This document shows positions 14,502 through 29,600 of a stretch of 64,000 nt of DNA, piece after piece. Within the stretch, counting starts at the first letter, position 1. Each line of letters begins with the position of its first letter. The stretch is taken from NCBI GenBank assembly GCA_013396915.1, contig VWZL01000467.1:68348-132347 (forward strand), given 5' to 3'. The DNA is from Stercorarius parasiticus. Its lineage: Eukaryota > Chordata > Aves > Charadriiformes > Stercorariidae. Below the pieces are notes generated by a model. The model did no database searches. It was given only the letters and a program-made list of their open reading frames with translations, and was not told the origin of the DNA. The position numbers and the translations under genes are program-made.

Positions 14502-14601
14502 ATTACAGATAGAAGAATCTTCTAAACCTGTAAGGCTATCACAGCAGCTGGACAAAGCCGTAACCACAAACTATAAACCGGTGGCTAATCATCAATATAA
14601 T
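14502..14601 (+). CDS. GTF2F2: GTF2F2 coding exon covering human residues 130-162
   Basis: A strong acceptor (TTCTTTTGCAG) precedes it and the donor GTAAGT follows. One base completes the preceding codon, then 33 codons read [15 protein letters not shown]...KPVANHQYN. This is the linker region that follows the TFIIF dimerisation domain. An internal TTACAG could mimic an acceptor 6 bases in, but the first AG keeps the conserved leucine and glutamine. Only about one residue differs from the human protein as I recall it (A for V after LDK). Confidence 0.96.
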
Positions 14602-17600
14602 GTAAGTAGCTTTCAGTATTTTCCCTTGTTCTCCTAGCCAGGAATCTGGCTCAGGACTCCAGAATCACTGTGCTGCTGTCCTGTAGCCTTTTCGCTTGCT
14701 GTTGGACACTGTCTTTGGAAATATTCCATGTTATCTGGTTTCTCCTTGATTTTGTCTTCTGGGGATCTTCTTTCTGTCTCAAGACCATCATCACCTTTGG
14801 GACTAAGGTCTGTCAATTCTAACTCTCTCGTGTTACCTGATGGAGGGCAGACCGCCTTTACACAAGGCTTTTCTAGTGTCTTTATTACATGCTTCCTCTA
14901 GTCTTTTTTTTTTTTTTTTAAGTATAATTTTGAAATTTGGGGATAAAAGGCAGTTTGGCCTTGTGCTATGAGATGTGGAAGCACTCCTTTGAGCCAAATA
15001 AAATATTGTATGGAGGTGGGTAAGAGACTTGAAAAGAACCATTGGCTTCCAGTCCTTTGCAGGAACTGACAAGAAGTAGAAAAGAATAACAGCTGATAAT
15101 TTTTCACAGTTTCATACCTTCATAGTACGTGTTATTTGCATCATTAGCTTTGTCAATATTACACCCACACTGCTGTTCCAGATCAGTTGATGTACATAAA
15201 AACTATAATGTCCTTTTTCTTGGATACTCTTTGACTAATTTGTATGTATGCATGTATAATCGCTGTTACTGTTGAATGTGAGAAATGTTAAGTCATACTG
15301 AAAATGAGTCACTGTGTTAGTCATTTAAACTTTTACACTTTTTATTAAGATTTTATTTACATAAAACAAATGACAATATACTGGATGATATTTTAGCATT
15401 ATTCTGAAAGGCAGCCTATTTCCACAGAACCAAAAATAATCATTTCTCTCTCATGGGACTGTTTTGTAGCAGTTACTGTTCAAAGCCTGATCTATACATA
15501 GATGATCATACCAATATAACTATTTCAGCTAAGGGAATGACATTTAACCGAAACAGTCACACTAGTATATCCTGCTATGCAAATGCATTTTTATATGACT
15601 ATATTGTTTTATGATGCTACTGTTGTTCTCCTTCTTTAATTCTGGAATAAGCTACGGTGATGTACAGTGTCTGTTTTTAGTGGGATTCTGTGCCATTTCC
15701 CTGACACCAGCATGATTACAACAGTATGACTTTAACATGGAGACAGTCTTTGAATCTTTATCCCAGTTGCAAACTGCTGTTGTTGTATCATTACAGAAAT
15801 TTAAGTCTTGTGTGAGATTCAGGGGGTATAACCAGGACGTAACCAGGCTTCTTAAAAGTTACGATGCTCTTGTGTCCTAATTAACGATGTTTTTAGCCAT
15901 TACATAGCTGTCCATGCTAATGGAAATCCATTGGCAGTGTGTTTACTTTTCATGTCTGCCTTAAAAGTGTCCTGATGGGAAAAATCTAGTAGGAGATACT
16001 GATACTTGAGTCACTCTTGGCCATGCCTTGACTTTAGAGGCCCAGGCTGACTACTTTCTACAACACCTTTCTTGGGGACTTTTCACAAGAAAGAAGAAAA
16101 AAAAAGTACAAACTAAGATGCATTCTGTCATATTCAGGGGAGTTTCTGAGGAAAGAATAAGCATCTACTAAGAAGGAGTAAAATTTCCTTAAGTAAGGTA
16201 TGATAGAATATTAAATGGAGCATAAGTGTGGCTGCTGCGTGTACCCATAAATGAACATATAACAGGAAGGAGGATGGAAATAAATTATACGTGGATGGGA
16301 AACAGCAATAGCTTGTTTGAGTACAAGGGCAGGGAAAGTCTTTTTTTTTTCCCAGGAAATTATATGAAACTCACGTTTTTATTAGAAGGAATTGCAATTC
16401 CATTATGATATATGCTAGGGTTATAATTTAGCTTTTCTTCTCTGTGAAAGGGACCTTCATTTTTTGTGTATCTGTAGATGATACATATCTTAAAAAGGTT
16501 GCAATGTTAATGTTCTTGCAGCTGGAATCTTTCTGTCACTTCGTTTTTTTTTGTAACACAGCAGAAAAGTTCTCTAGTGGTACTGGTTACCCCTTCCGAG
16601 GCTTCTTTATGGTCTTCCCTCTTCCCACTCACCTGTACTGTAGAGGATGGTACCCGTGCTCCGGGGGATGGGAAAACCTTTAAGACTTCTTTCAAACATC
16701 TTCAGATGAAACTTCAGATTTAGTCTCACTTCTCTATCACCTTTGTATTAGCTGTCTACCGAAGCAGTGTAATACATCAGCTTCAGTATTAATGATACCT
16801 TCAAGAAAGCAATTTTGGCAGCTTTTCAGCAAGCTTAGCAACATGCTGGGAAGGTAAACAAAGAGAAATCGGTTTCTGTATGAAGTCTTGCAGGGATAAA
16901 CTTGCAACTTCTATAATCAGCAACTTGTTCTAAAATCATATTTTAATGCTTTTTAAATTTAAAAACACACTTTTAAATAAATTAATTAGTTTACAATGTA
17001 CATGCATTCTGTAATATGACTCTCTAAAAGTGTTTCAGCCTACTGCATAAAGCATCCTGTTTGCAAAGAAAACAGGAAGGAAAAAAAATGAAAGGCTGCC
17101 TTGCAACTTGCTATGAGCAGCGTATTCACAAGACAAAAAGAAGAGAACAGTAACAGATACCATGCTTTTTTTTTTTTTAATAGCACTTCACAATGCGCTC
17201 CTTGTTTTTAGACAACAGTGGGAGCTGTTGCTGAAGTTGGAGGGAAATGCTGGAGTGTTGCTAATTAAAATGTGGGCAACTGGGATGCCAGCTGCAAATA
17301 ACTTTCCAACAAAGGGAAGGTTTGATACTCAGTTTTCTGTGCGAGTTGTTTTTATACATTAATGAATTAAGAATATTAGAATATTCACATTGCATTTGTA
17401 TTGGGAATACAAACACTCCTCCTTGATTTACTTTAGCTCATCCAGAGAATGTAAAACAGAAGGGGAGAGTGTACCAAGGCGCTAAAATAATACAGAAAGA
17501 AGAATGCTGGGCATTACAATTTACTAGCCAAAAGAAAGATTGTGCTTTGGTTAAAAAGACTTGCTTCATGTTATTTTCCAGGAGACTGTTATTCATATAA

Positions 17601-20600
17601 TTAGGATTTTATACCCAGTCATGAAACAGTCCTGTCAGAGACCTAACATCAGTGAAGGTAATGATGAGAATTTCCTTATTGTTACTTTGTTCCTTTGTGT
17701 AGGAAGCATCAATTTTAAAGTGAGTAGGTTTTTTTCTCCACGTGGAGACAGTTGTAGCTAGTTGCTAGCTAAGCACATTTTTGCTGTATGTCATTTGAAG
17801 AGGTACAAATAGTACCATGGGGTTTTTTATTGTTGTTCTCAGAGATTGTCTTGAGAGTCCCAGTAGCTTTTCCCATTACGCCCATGTTACTTACCCGTTA
17901 TTCCCATAACTCTGCCACGTACAGAAGGAATAACCTCAGTGCTTCGCTCTTCTTGCTCCTTAAAAAAAAAAAACAAAAACCAGAAAAGGAGGAGATGGGT
18001 TTCTTCCATCACTTCAGCTTGATCTTCCACATGAGGAGGTTGTAGTTTCTTTCTGGTTTTGTTTTTCTTGTTCAATTTGTTTTTGTTGTTTGGGAAGGTA
18101 GAAAATTGCAGAAGAGTTGGTGAGAACAGGCATAATAGCTGCTGCTGTGATGCAGCCTGTAACTGCCTGTCTTTGTCTTTCATACCCCATCTTTCAACTG
18201 ATGTTTTTGAGTCAGAGAAAAGTTACTGACCTTAAAAACAAATATGTAGGTCTTTACGTTGAAAAGTGACCTCAAATGTATGCAGGAACCCAGAACTCAG
18301 TCAAGCTTTGCAAAAAGAGGTGCCTTTGCCTCTCCTACCATCTTCTGGACTTGACCTCTAAAGTGTCGGAAAGTTTTCTGGCAACAAATTAAGGCTGGAT
18401 AATCCATCTCCTCCTCTTATAAGAAGGCCAACAGCATTCTGGCTTGGATCAGGAATAGAGTGGCCAGCAGGAGTAGGGAAGTGATGGTGCCTCTGTAATC
18501 AGCACTGGTGAGGCCTCACCTCGAGTACTGTGTTCAGTTCTGGGCCCCTCTGTACAGGAGGGACATTGAAGTGCTGGAGCGGGTCCAGAGGAGAGCTACC
18601 AAGCTGGTGAGGGGTCTGGAGACCAAGCCATATGAGGAGAGGCTGAGGGAGCTGGGCATGTCTAGTTTGGAGAAGAGGAGGCTGAGGGGAGACCTCATTG
18701 CCCTCTACAACTACCTGAAAGGAGGTTGCAGAGAGGTGGGTGTTGGCCTCTTCTCCCAGCTGAATAATGACAGGACCAGAGGAAATGTCTGAAGTTGTGG
18801 CAGGGGAGGTTTAGCTTAGATCTTAGGAGGAATTCCTTTACTGAAAGAGTGGTCAGGCACTGGAAGAGCCTGCCCAGGGAGGTGGTTGAGTCCCCATCCC
18901 TAGAGGTATTTAAGAAACTTGTAGATTTGTCACTTCAGGGCATGCTCTAGTGACAGAGATTCTAGGGGGGGTTTTGGGGGTGTTTTTTGGGTTGGTTTTT
19001 TTTTTTGTGTGTGTGTGCATGGTTGCACTTGATGATCTCAAAGGTCCTTTCCAACCATGAAGATTCTATGATTCTATGATTCTATAAAATGTTAACATGT
19101 GCATATATGCAAAAAATTATTAAGTCGCCAGTTGTAGTTTCCCATAAGCCAGTGTCTCAAATGCAGCAGGGCTGTATCAAAAATCCAGTAGGATGTTGTT
19201 TACCAGTATCAGCCGTGACCTGATCAGCAACTGCACAGAGAAACTGGAAAATTCTGTGGATCCCTGAGTCAAAAAAGGCTGAAACTCACGCTCAAGAAAG
19301 CCCACTGCAGTTGATTGCAGTGGCTAATAAGAAAACTCTGCTTCCAGGAGAACATAGTGTCAGCATCTTGATTTTTGAAGAGGATCACATAAAGTTGTAG
19401 TTCCTGCTTTCCTATTCATATGTGGAAGGAAATGTGCAATATATCCTACGGGATGGTAATTCCTGTGTTTGACTATGAAATACCAAAGAGAAAAAAGTCT
19501 GGAGCAGTTTTCACGCAGGACCAAAAAAATATTTGTTGCACCCAGCTAGATTAGGTTATTTTTAATAATGTTTGGGTGGCTGTTGTTGACTCATTTTCTT
19601 CTGAAAACACAATGTAACATGGCGCTGTCTGCAACTTTGTGCATGCCAGGTACTTTTTCCACCTTGGTTTCATTCCATGTCGAATGGTGATACCGCCATA
19701 CTTTGTGATGGTCGTACTCATTTGTTTATTTGAAGCACTGTCAGTCTCATTACTTATGGGACAGTGGGTTTGCCCTTAAAAAGCAAAGCAGTTTTCAAAT
19801 ATAAATAATATTAGAAAATAGAAATCAAAATTGTTCTTGTAGATGGAAATACGACTTCCAAAATATACAGTGTAATGGGATTCTGATCATAACAGGTGCT
19901 TTTCAATGCTAACATGAAGTATCAGCTTTAGACTGTAGCCTGAGATGTGACATATTCATGTATTTTTTTAAGACCAAATGGACAACTGTCATACATAAAA
20001 TGCATGTCCTAAACCCTGAATATTTCATTGTCCTCAGGATGCACCCCTGTCCTTGCAGCAAGTCCCTACACCATTGCACTGAGTTAGAACATGACAGTGG
20101 TAGTTGAATATTGCTCTGGAGACACGGTTTCTCTGTCAGGAAAAATACAAATGCTTATCATATATCTTAGTAAATTCTGACTTAAGCCAGGTGTAAATTA
20201 AAAGCATTTTTAATGCTGCAAACTGACTAGTGTCAGATCAGATGAAGATAAGATGCAAAGAACTTTTTGGCAATCAAACAGGTAGCAGAAGAGACAAGCA
20301 CTCTCACACATCTGCTGTTTCATCCTACATTTCATGCAGCAAAAGGACAGTTTTCTCCTACTTATCCTTTTTTTCAGTGCTTCATACAGAAACCCTTGCT
20401 CACCTACTGGACACGGGGAGTGCTGTAGGTCATAGTAGACTTTCAGGTGAATGAGATTTTCCCTACTTCTCCAATACCTATATGACTACATGAATATACC
20501 CAGTAGAGAACTGGCCAACTGCTTTGCTGGTGGAGTTGCAAAGCAGAGCACACCCTGGCCATGCCGCTTGGGATTTTGGGTTTCTAGTTTTGAAGAGTGT

Positions 20601-23600
20601 CATCTGAGTAGACTTGTTCATATATATTTCAATGCCATTGCAGTTCTATTTCACGGGTTTACAACTAGATGCAGTCTATTTGCATTATACTGCGTAGTGA
20701 GACTATACTGGTAGAGAAACAGAAATTGAAGCTACAGCAGGGCTTCCAAAGCTTACAATTAAAACCTTTTCAAGGTCAACAGAGGTTCCTAATGAATTGT
20801 CTGTTGTACTTTCAGAAGAAGCAAATGTTTTGACACACTATTGTTAATAGCAAGGCCAATGTCCTAGATTTACGTTCCTACTCTAGTTTCTGTGGCATGA
20901 CCTTCTGTGGATCATGGCAACCAAGATGATGTACTGTGAAGCTGTTTTACTTGACGCTACAGTTCGCGGTTGTTGCAAAGCTATTACAGTTTTGAAGATT
21001 TATTTTTTTTAAATACAGAAGCTAAAGAGTTAAATTAATTACATCAAAGTGTATTAGTGGATAAAAATCAATTGTGTGGGTTTGTGTGGAAAGATTGTAT
21101 CTTTTATAACACTAACATGCAGTTGGAAAAGCAGGCAAGTATTTGGATGCCCAAGCCCATCTTAGGTTTTAAGCAGAAGCAACAGACTTCAAACTATGAG
21201 TTGGGAACAATTACTCTGCATTCAATGTAGTGATCTACATCTGTTTCAGGATTTGAAAGAGAGAGTTGGCTGGACAGAAACCTGTGAGCAACAGCAAAGG
21301 TGGTAATAGTCTTTAGCCACTTTGGGACAAATACCAAGAGACAGGCTATTTTCACTCAGAGAGTAGGAGGGAGTTAGCTGGCAAGGAAACATAGGAAAAA
21401 ATAAATTGTGCCATAAAATTCATCTCTTTTCTTAAAAATAAGATTTTTAGTATCCAGTAGAACTGCGAATTTTCAATTCTAGGCTTCTTCTCTGAAGGTC
21501 TTCCTTTCGAGGATCGTGTTTGAGACATCAGAGGCAGAACAACTACCGTACGAAATTATCCCACTGGCAGCCAGGCGTGTGTCCCTTATTGATCACGTGC
21601 ATCGCTTCTGCTGTACATTGTGTTGCTTCGGATTCACCCACGCAGTTTGCCTGAAAGCATTTGATGATTACAGGAATTAAATTACCTTCTAGGTCACCTT
21701 TGTGGGTTCCAAGGAGCTCGGATGGTTTTCTGTTATCGAGGGTGGTGTTGGGGGCGGATGGGGTGATGTGCTGGAAGGTGTTGCAGTTGGCACTTGGCAG
21801 TGATTGGGGTTTGTTTGGGGCGGGCTGGTCTGTGCAAATCTTGCTTATGACGATGAATGTGAGAAAATGCAGGAAGTATTTTTAGAGGTTGGTACCGATA
21901 AAAGTATCTGAAAAAATACATGGTCATCTTGTGTGGATTATGATAGCTAAATGCTTTTTATTATGCATTCTGAAATAGGATGATGTGCGGCAATGAGGGG
22001 CATCTACTTGCTTGGGTATTGCGAGTTTGTGTGTGCTACTCGGGTGTCTCCTGGAGAGATACCATCCTTGTCCTCGAAGCGTATCTTCATGCGGTGAAGA
22101 TTGGTTTTATATTGATGAAGTGGTTGCCTTGAGTGTTGTTTCTGGAACAGATGAGGCCGTGTCCAAGGGCCATTTGAGCACCCTTTGGACAGGTGGTTGT
22201 TAAGACTGTGGATGTAGCCATGTTGGTCTGTGGAGTTTCCCAAATATAGTAATTTGTAGGTTGTTTGATACTTGTCATTGTACTTCAGAAGCTGATATCA
22301 ACAGAGGTGGAGTGAAAATACCATCTCGGTTTGGATTCCTGTACTAATATTCATTCTGCCTCTGGATCTAGGGACATCATGCAGGCTCTGTTTCTGGGGT
22401 TTTTTACCGGTTAACGCAGAGACACATATCTGAAAAGCTTATTGTGCTGAGGACAAAATGCTTAGTTTATGTTCATAAAAGAACATTTGAGTGCTCAAAA
22501 GAAAATTTTCCAGATGAAAAGCACTGAGTCATTGAACAGTGTTTTATTAAATAGAAGAGGTTTTTTATGTCTTAATGTTCAGCACTGAAAATTAGACAGC
22601 ATTACATATGAATGTCTTTAAAACATGTTTTGCATCTGATAGATTGAATATGAGAAGAAGAAGAAAGAAGATGGAAAACGGGCTCGAGCTGATAAACAAC
22701 AAGTGTTGGACATGCTTTTTTCAGCCTTTGAGAAACATCAGTATTACAACATTAAAGACCTGGTGGACATAACCAAACAGCCAGTGGTATGTACTACTAG
22801 TCTTGTAATACAATCGTTTTCAGTCTTGTGTATATTTCACTCTTGTGTATATTTTCCACATCCAGAAAACAATTTAGTATGTACTGTATGCCTTTGAAAC
22901 AGCTCTCTGAATGTCTTTTACAACAAATTGAAACAATCAAGTTTTAAGTTCACCATTGTAGGACCGTGTAGGATACCGAGCATTGCAGTGAGTACGCTTT
23001 TGCTTGGTAGAGATGGCTTAAGTAACCAAAATGGTCTCTTTCTTATTTAGGTTCTCTTTAATACTAGAAAGCAAATTCTGTAACGCTCTGATCCTCTTCC
23101 ATGCTACTCCTTCCCTCGCTGAAGGTAATAGCCTAATTCTGTTGCAGTCGGCAGTAGAGGGCTTGTGTAAGTGGGTGGTCAGCCCTTCCCTCAGTCTCTA
23201 AACTTTATCTTGGTATAGCAGCAGGGGTTGCTGTTTTTCTATGGGTCTAGAAAGTTGTTTTTCATGGAATTGGTATTAAACGCACACGTTATCCATGTTG
23301 GGAGCTCAGGCATCATGTCAGTAACCCCAGAATCACTTGATTTCCTTTACAAATAGAACAATTTTTAGCCTAGGAGTTCAGGGAGTTGATATTTGGAGTT
23401 TGTTTTGATTTTTTTTTTTTAAACACTGTTTTCATACACAGACAAGAAAAGCATGAAGACATGTGCTCACATGATGATGATGTTACCCTACAGTGTCTGC
23501 CAGCTTCTTTATCTATGAACCCATTACTTTCCAGTTAACTTTCCCTTCTTCCCCTGTTCAAGCTTTCCTTGAGCAGACCAGGCGGGAGTGGAGGTAGACA

Positions 23601-26600
23601 ATGGCATGTGAAGTATCTTTGGTGCTTTTGATGTTTTTCACTGCTGACTTCAGTATCTACCCTTAAAGCAGCTGCAGTTTTCAGAAAACTTAAAGGGACT
23701 TAATTATGTTTGAGTCTAAGTGGAGCAACAATTGCAAAAGATGTTAGAGCTAAGGCAGAAGAAGGAAGAGTAACAGCTGGATTATGGAAAAAATTATTCC
23801 TCTGTAAAAGAGGGGGGAAAACGGAGATGCTTACTAGTTTTGCTCACTTGACATGTGGATTTGTTAGTGCAAGGTGCACAATCTGTTCGGTTAAGAAGCT
23901 GCACAAAGATATCCCCCAATTCAAGTACATGTCAGTTCACGGTATTCTAGTACCTTGGAAGAAACTACTTGGATAATGTATTCATGTCTTCTATTCCATT
24001 CATTTATCTAATGAGTCAGCTCGTTCTCGGTGTGGCAGAGAAGGTGTGTGGATCATGGGAGCTGAGAAGGAGGAGGATATGGAAGGAGTGGCAAGAAAAA
24101 ATTAAGAAATTTTTTTTCTGTAAGAGATAGATGTCACAGTCACTATCTCGATCACTTTGAATGTAAGTAGATGCAGATTTATCCCGACTAACATGGCTTC
24201 AGCTAGAAATAGTCACCTGCAACTCCCACTTACGCCATGGAAGAACAAAAGTGTTCTTCCTCCTGTGATGTGATTTACCTCTTGTATGTACCTGTCTCTG
24301 CATCAGCTCAAAGCAGCCTGGAAAAACCGTGCTTCTGACACAAGTTTCTTCATTAAGCACCAAAAGCTGGGCCCGATTAATCCCAATTTTTGCCTTACTT
24401 GCTGCCCTAAGGATTAGATATATAGGGTAGTTTTGTATTCTGTGTTTGCAGAATACCTCACATGAATACTTCTCTTACATTTATAATAAATTTCTATGCC
24501 TGTCTATATACCTCTGCTGTCATTATATGCTCCTGAGTATATTCTGCCTGTAGTGTAGTGGATCTGTGCTGTGTGCTTTCATCTCAGCAAATCTAGCCTT
24601 TTTTTTTTTTTTCAACTATTGCAGTAATGCAGATACATTAAAAGGAAATCATAAACTAAATTGACCCAACATCACATCTTATTTGGGCTATATCTTTGCA
24701 TCTCTTGTTTCTTATTTGAGTCTCTCTACCGATGGATAAAAATCCCACAGGGCTCCGGAGAGTAGTCAAACCGTTAAATACTCCTCCCGAGTGGGTTGTG
24801 TGGTTTCACTTTTGAGCTGTGTGCGAGAGTTAGGAGTTTCGTGTTCGTTCCCAGATGGGTTTTTTGCCCTAGGTGTTGCTGCCCTCCCAGCTTCCTCAAA
24901 CCTGAGAAAATAAATGACCAAAATCCTCTTCCTTATGCCTGCCTTCATTCACTGGGTAGCCGGTATGGTGATAAATTCAAAACTGTCTTTCAGTACATCA
25001 TCTACCCCTCATCCAAAGCTATCGTAATTTCCCATAGAATGATAGAATTGCCTAGGTTGGAAGGGACCTTTCAGATCATCTAGTCTCCAGCCGTCAACCT
25101 AACACTGACAAAACCCATCACTAAACCATATCAGTAAGCACCACGTCTACCCGTCTTTTAAACACCTCCAGGGATGGTGCCTCAACCACTTCCCTGGGCA
25201 GCCTGTTCCAATGCTTAATAACCCTTTCAGTGTAAAAATTTTTCCTAATATCCAGTCTAAACCTCCCCTGGCACAACTTGAGGCCATTTCCTCTTGTCCT
25301 ATCACCTGTTACTTGGGAGAAAAGACCGACCCCCACCTCGCTACAACCTCCTTCCAGGTAGTTGCAGAGAGCGATAAGGTCTCCCCTCAGCCTCCTTTTC
25401 TCCAGGCTGAACAACCCCAGCTCCCTCAGCCGCTCCTCGTAAGACTTTTGTCTCTGGACCCCTCACCAGCTTCGTTGCCCTTCTCTGGGTTCCCATTAAA
25501 GACTTCTGTAGGGAGTTGCCAATGGCATCTATTTCCATTTAAAAATACTATCCCTTGGTTCCTGACGCTCAGCTGGTATTCGCTCTGTTTGCGAGCATCC
25601 CTGGGGCTGCAGACTTCAGACTCTGGTGTGCAACTTTTGGGTTTTTTTCTGCAAATAAAGTATCTGTTCCTAATGCCCGCTGTGACTTTATTGTTCACAG
25701 AGCAGCTATACCTGACAAAAAAATGTAAAATGCCAACAGGTGAATAGGCGTACTTTCCCCGTGCTGTACAGAGGTTGGCTGCTAATTAATCTCTGCTGAG
25801 TGTTCACTGCTTTATTTTCTGTCATAGTGTCTTAAGATTGTCTGGGTATGTAATTTCTCTTCGGAGTTTCTAAGTGTTGAGGTTAGTTTCAGACACAAGA
25901 AAAAAAATACTGCTGCTGTCTGCTCAGTTCCCGTTAGAATGGAGTTCTAGTTGCTTACATCACTGCCTAATAATATTTAAAACACCTGTGTCTAAGGGAA
26001 TCAACAGCTTTGTTAGTGAAGTAACAAATAAATAAGGGAAATTTTTCTTACGTAATGGTAAATGTAAATAGTAAATTAAACCCTTGATACAGAATATGCT
26101 GCATGTTACATGGGAAGTTGCTGCCATCTTTATTTTGCCATTGTGAAGTCACAAAGTAGGTCTACTCTGAAAACTACTGTTATATTAGGGAAACCTTATA
26201 TATTTGTTTTTCTTTGTAATGAAAAATAACAATTTGCAGTAGTAGGCAAATCTGTTGCCACCTACCTAGATGTAAATACCAAGTGCTCCCTGGAAATATT
26301 GCAGTAATTCTAGATTTGGACTTAATAGCTGAGAACATAATATGCTTTTTATGTGGGCAATCAAATATTTGTGAAGAATGGAACCAGTATAGAACCAGTG
26401 GTCTAATATGAATTGTACTTCTTTTCAAAATGAGGTAGAAAGTTTGCGGTTTTTTCTTTTGTTTTGGCTTTAAGTGACGGTTATCCTAAGTGCAGTGGGG
26501 TTTTTTTTCCCCTCAAAGTTTTGGAAGGGTTTTCAGAGCTTGGAAGTTAACTCCTCTCTCAGCTTTTCCGACATTTTTTATCCCATAATTCTGCAATAAC

Positions 26601-29600
26601 ATTTCACTTTTGTGGAAAAAAATCATGATGGAAGATGTAACAGAGAAGAGGATGCCTTGAATGTATAAACAGATCACCCGCAGATTGGCTTCTGTGTTAC
26701 AATAATATGTATATAAACATGCCAAATGACTTTCTGAGAAGAAATTGCGGGCCCCTGATTAGCACTCACCAGGCTCTAAAATTCAGTATTTGGCATCACT
26801 GGAGGAAGTGGGAGGGTTTCTCGTGATGATATAGAACCAGATGATATAGTACCGGTATGCCTCAAGATGCATAGGCCAACTTGGCACAGCGCAGACCCAG
26901 GTCCTGGTTTCTGGAAGGAGAAGTGATCCTGCAGGAAAAATTATAGCGTCCCCTGAACTCATCTCATCAAGCCACTGGCTCTCAAGTACGGTATAGTAGA
27001 ATTATCCCAGATTTGTATTTGTCTAAAAGCTCCAACAGTTCAGTGTTGTCTGTGCATGCAGAATGATTTTTTTGGGTTAACGCTCTCAGCTGCCCTCCCC
27101 AAAACAACTGTTGCCTCTTTCCCCCCTCAGCGGAGATGGCAAATAGGAATATGTTGCAAATCCTAAATTGCTGCAGTTCATGGTCCCAGCTTGAATTGCC
27201 CTCGCTCATGACACAGGTGTTACCTCACTATTCAGTTTGGGTTGGTTTTGTTCTGCTTTGTTATGCTGTTGAATCAAAACTCTTGGAAATGTTGCCCAGA
27301 GAGAAGCAGAACTGCCTGGGGAATCGGGTCTGAAAACTAGTTGAAATGAAAAGTAACCTTCGTTTAACTGGGTGGGTGGTTTGGAGGCATGAGCAAGTAG
27401 TGAGAGGTAAGAACTGCCTTGTGGAAAATGTCACCCAAAGATACCGCTGCCGCCAAACGGCAGCGAGCTGTCGGGAGCCGTGGACCACGCTGCCGTAGAA
27501 ATTTCATTCTGCCCGAGCCCTTCGGCATTGTCATGCCTTGTGACACAGCTTCCCAGATGCAGACTCAGCCCAGGAACTGCGTGTAGATGTACTTCGTGGG
27601 ACGAGGTGCGATTATATTTTTTTTTTCCCATTGTCATTAATCTGTCCGCGTGGTCTGGAGCAGAATTTAACCTTGAGTCTGTTCTTCCACTCACTCTTCC
27701 ACCTTTTGAAGTGCCTGTCAGTGACACTCCTGAAAGCTACCTCGCGTGCATGCACAAGGATTGCAAAGTGGATATGCAGGTATACACGCCTACACATGCT
27801 TATATTGAAATAACTTTTTCACCTGCGTTCATCGCCTTTTAAAAAAATGGATTGCGCAGCAGCAGTGTCACTGTACAAACACGGTTGCGCACTAATTGCT
27901 GTTGCAGTGAGTACATTTGTCTTAGGTACCCGACTCTTAAAGTAATGACAGCATCTCTGCAATAGATGAGATAAGGTGTGCTAAGAGATATATATTGATC
28001 TCCTGCTGCCACCTGCTGGGGTTTGCGTTGTGAACCCTCAAGGACTGAAGGGCCATCCCCACAGTGCAAAATGAGGTCCCTGCTCACAGCGCGCAGCCAC
28101 TTTGGTCGAAAGCAAGACCCTGAGAAACTACTTTGTAGGCGCAGTCTGTTACAGTCATCTTTCTTATGTGTTGGATAAAGTGATCTTTTAAACAGCCCTT
28201 GTTGCTTTTAGATAGGTTTTTAAGAATCACTTTGATGCATGAGTCCAAATGAAGCATCGTTAGTGTGGAGTCAGGATTTTTCTTTGCTTTTTAAATTTTT
28301 GATGTGTACCTGGAGAGAGAGAAACAATCAGTTTCTACAGAAGATACATTTTTTTACTGACTGAGAACATACTTTTTATTTATTTTCCTTTTTTTCCTGT
28401 GGCATCAACAGATACTTGCTTTTTTAATGAGTTGGAGTATGTTGATATTTGTGCTTAGTGGAACTGTAGATAAGAAAATACAAGGCTTCCAGTAACTCCA
28501 GTTCAATATATGCACGCAAAGAGGATTAAATTGCTCAAACTAAAGCAATTATTAATCTAATGTGGGTATTCTTAAACTGTGGTCTGTGGTTGCCATGGCA
28601 ATCTACTCAAGTCAGTCCCAATTAATATTTAAACAAAAAAGCAGGCAAATGGCTCTTTAAAACATGAAACAAATTACTGCTGTTTATTATAAAGAGTAAA
28701 GGAGGGTGATACTAGTGAGCTGTCTTGTGTCGAAAGATATACTACTGGTTGTCATAGCTTTGCTTGGGTGTTTGGTTTTTTTTTTAATTTCTCTTCCGAG
28801 CCTTAATATTTGAATGTATCAGAAAATTCTCTGGCACCTGTTCAGCTCTCCTCTAAAAACGAGGCTGTAACAAAATGCGTAAAGCTTTGCAAAATTAAAA
28901 CCAACAGCTCGGGGCTTCAATGAGGTCTGAATAAGGCAGGGAGTTTCAAGATAATCCCAGCCCAAGCAAGACAAAAAGCCAAGAGCTTTTATCTCAGGTG
29001 GAGAAATTCCAGCAGGAGGAAGATGCGTGAGGTAACGGTGATGTACAGACCCGCACGGTGGCTGTGTCCCACTGCCCCGGGCAGCCCCTCGAGCACAGTG
29101 TCCACGCTCATGGCTCACTGTAGTGGCAGCGAGCTCCCAGGGCAGAAAGGCTGCTCGTGTCCCCACTCCTCTGCAGTCGTGTGAGAAACGCAACAGCGCA
29201 CAGATTTTTAGACCAGCTGTGCATCTGATACGCAGGGTACGTCAGTCATATCTCAGCCTTTTGATTTTGCGAGCGTCCCATCTTGAGACAGGAGCTGTGG
29301 AGCATCTCCGCTTCCTCACCCTGCTGCTGTAGGTTGGCAGTAACCTCAGCATCACCTCCCCAGAGGCCCCAAGAGCTTCATTTCGGCAGCCTGTGGAGCG
29401 TCCATCTAACCTCTCCGCATCCTGGCAGGGCTGCGCAGGGACTCCCTGGGGCTCGGGTGCTCCCTGCTGCATCCCTGGGGCTTGCGCTAGGCCGGGCATC
29501 ACACCCAGGCTGCTCTAACCCCTCGTGGGGGTTGAAGTCTACCACAGAGCTGTTATCGCACAAGTTAGTGCCGATCAGCCAACCTTGCTGTCCACTGGGT

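Larger units (their letters stand above)
14602..22642 (+). other. GTF2F2: GTF2F2 intron
   Basis: This is an 8.0-kb intron with donor GTAAGT and acceptor CTGATAG. It contains one long CR1 copy (18419-19085) and an unexplained segment at about 21660-22280 that is nearly free of C on the + strand for long stretches. The rest is AT-rich intronic sequence in which I see no exon or RNA gene. Confidence 0.9.

Noticed and set aside
18508..18792. 94-codon + strand ORF
   Set aside because: It is the C-terminal part of CR1 reverse-transcriptase ORF2 and ends at a break. It is not a host gene.
25211..25747. 178-codon + strand ORF, the longest in the window
   Set aside because: Its first half is the reverse strand of a CR1 element and the rest has no recognisable domain. 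The real signal there is CR1 on the - strand.
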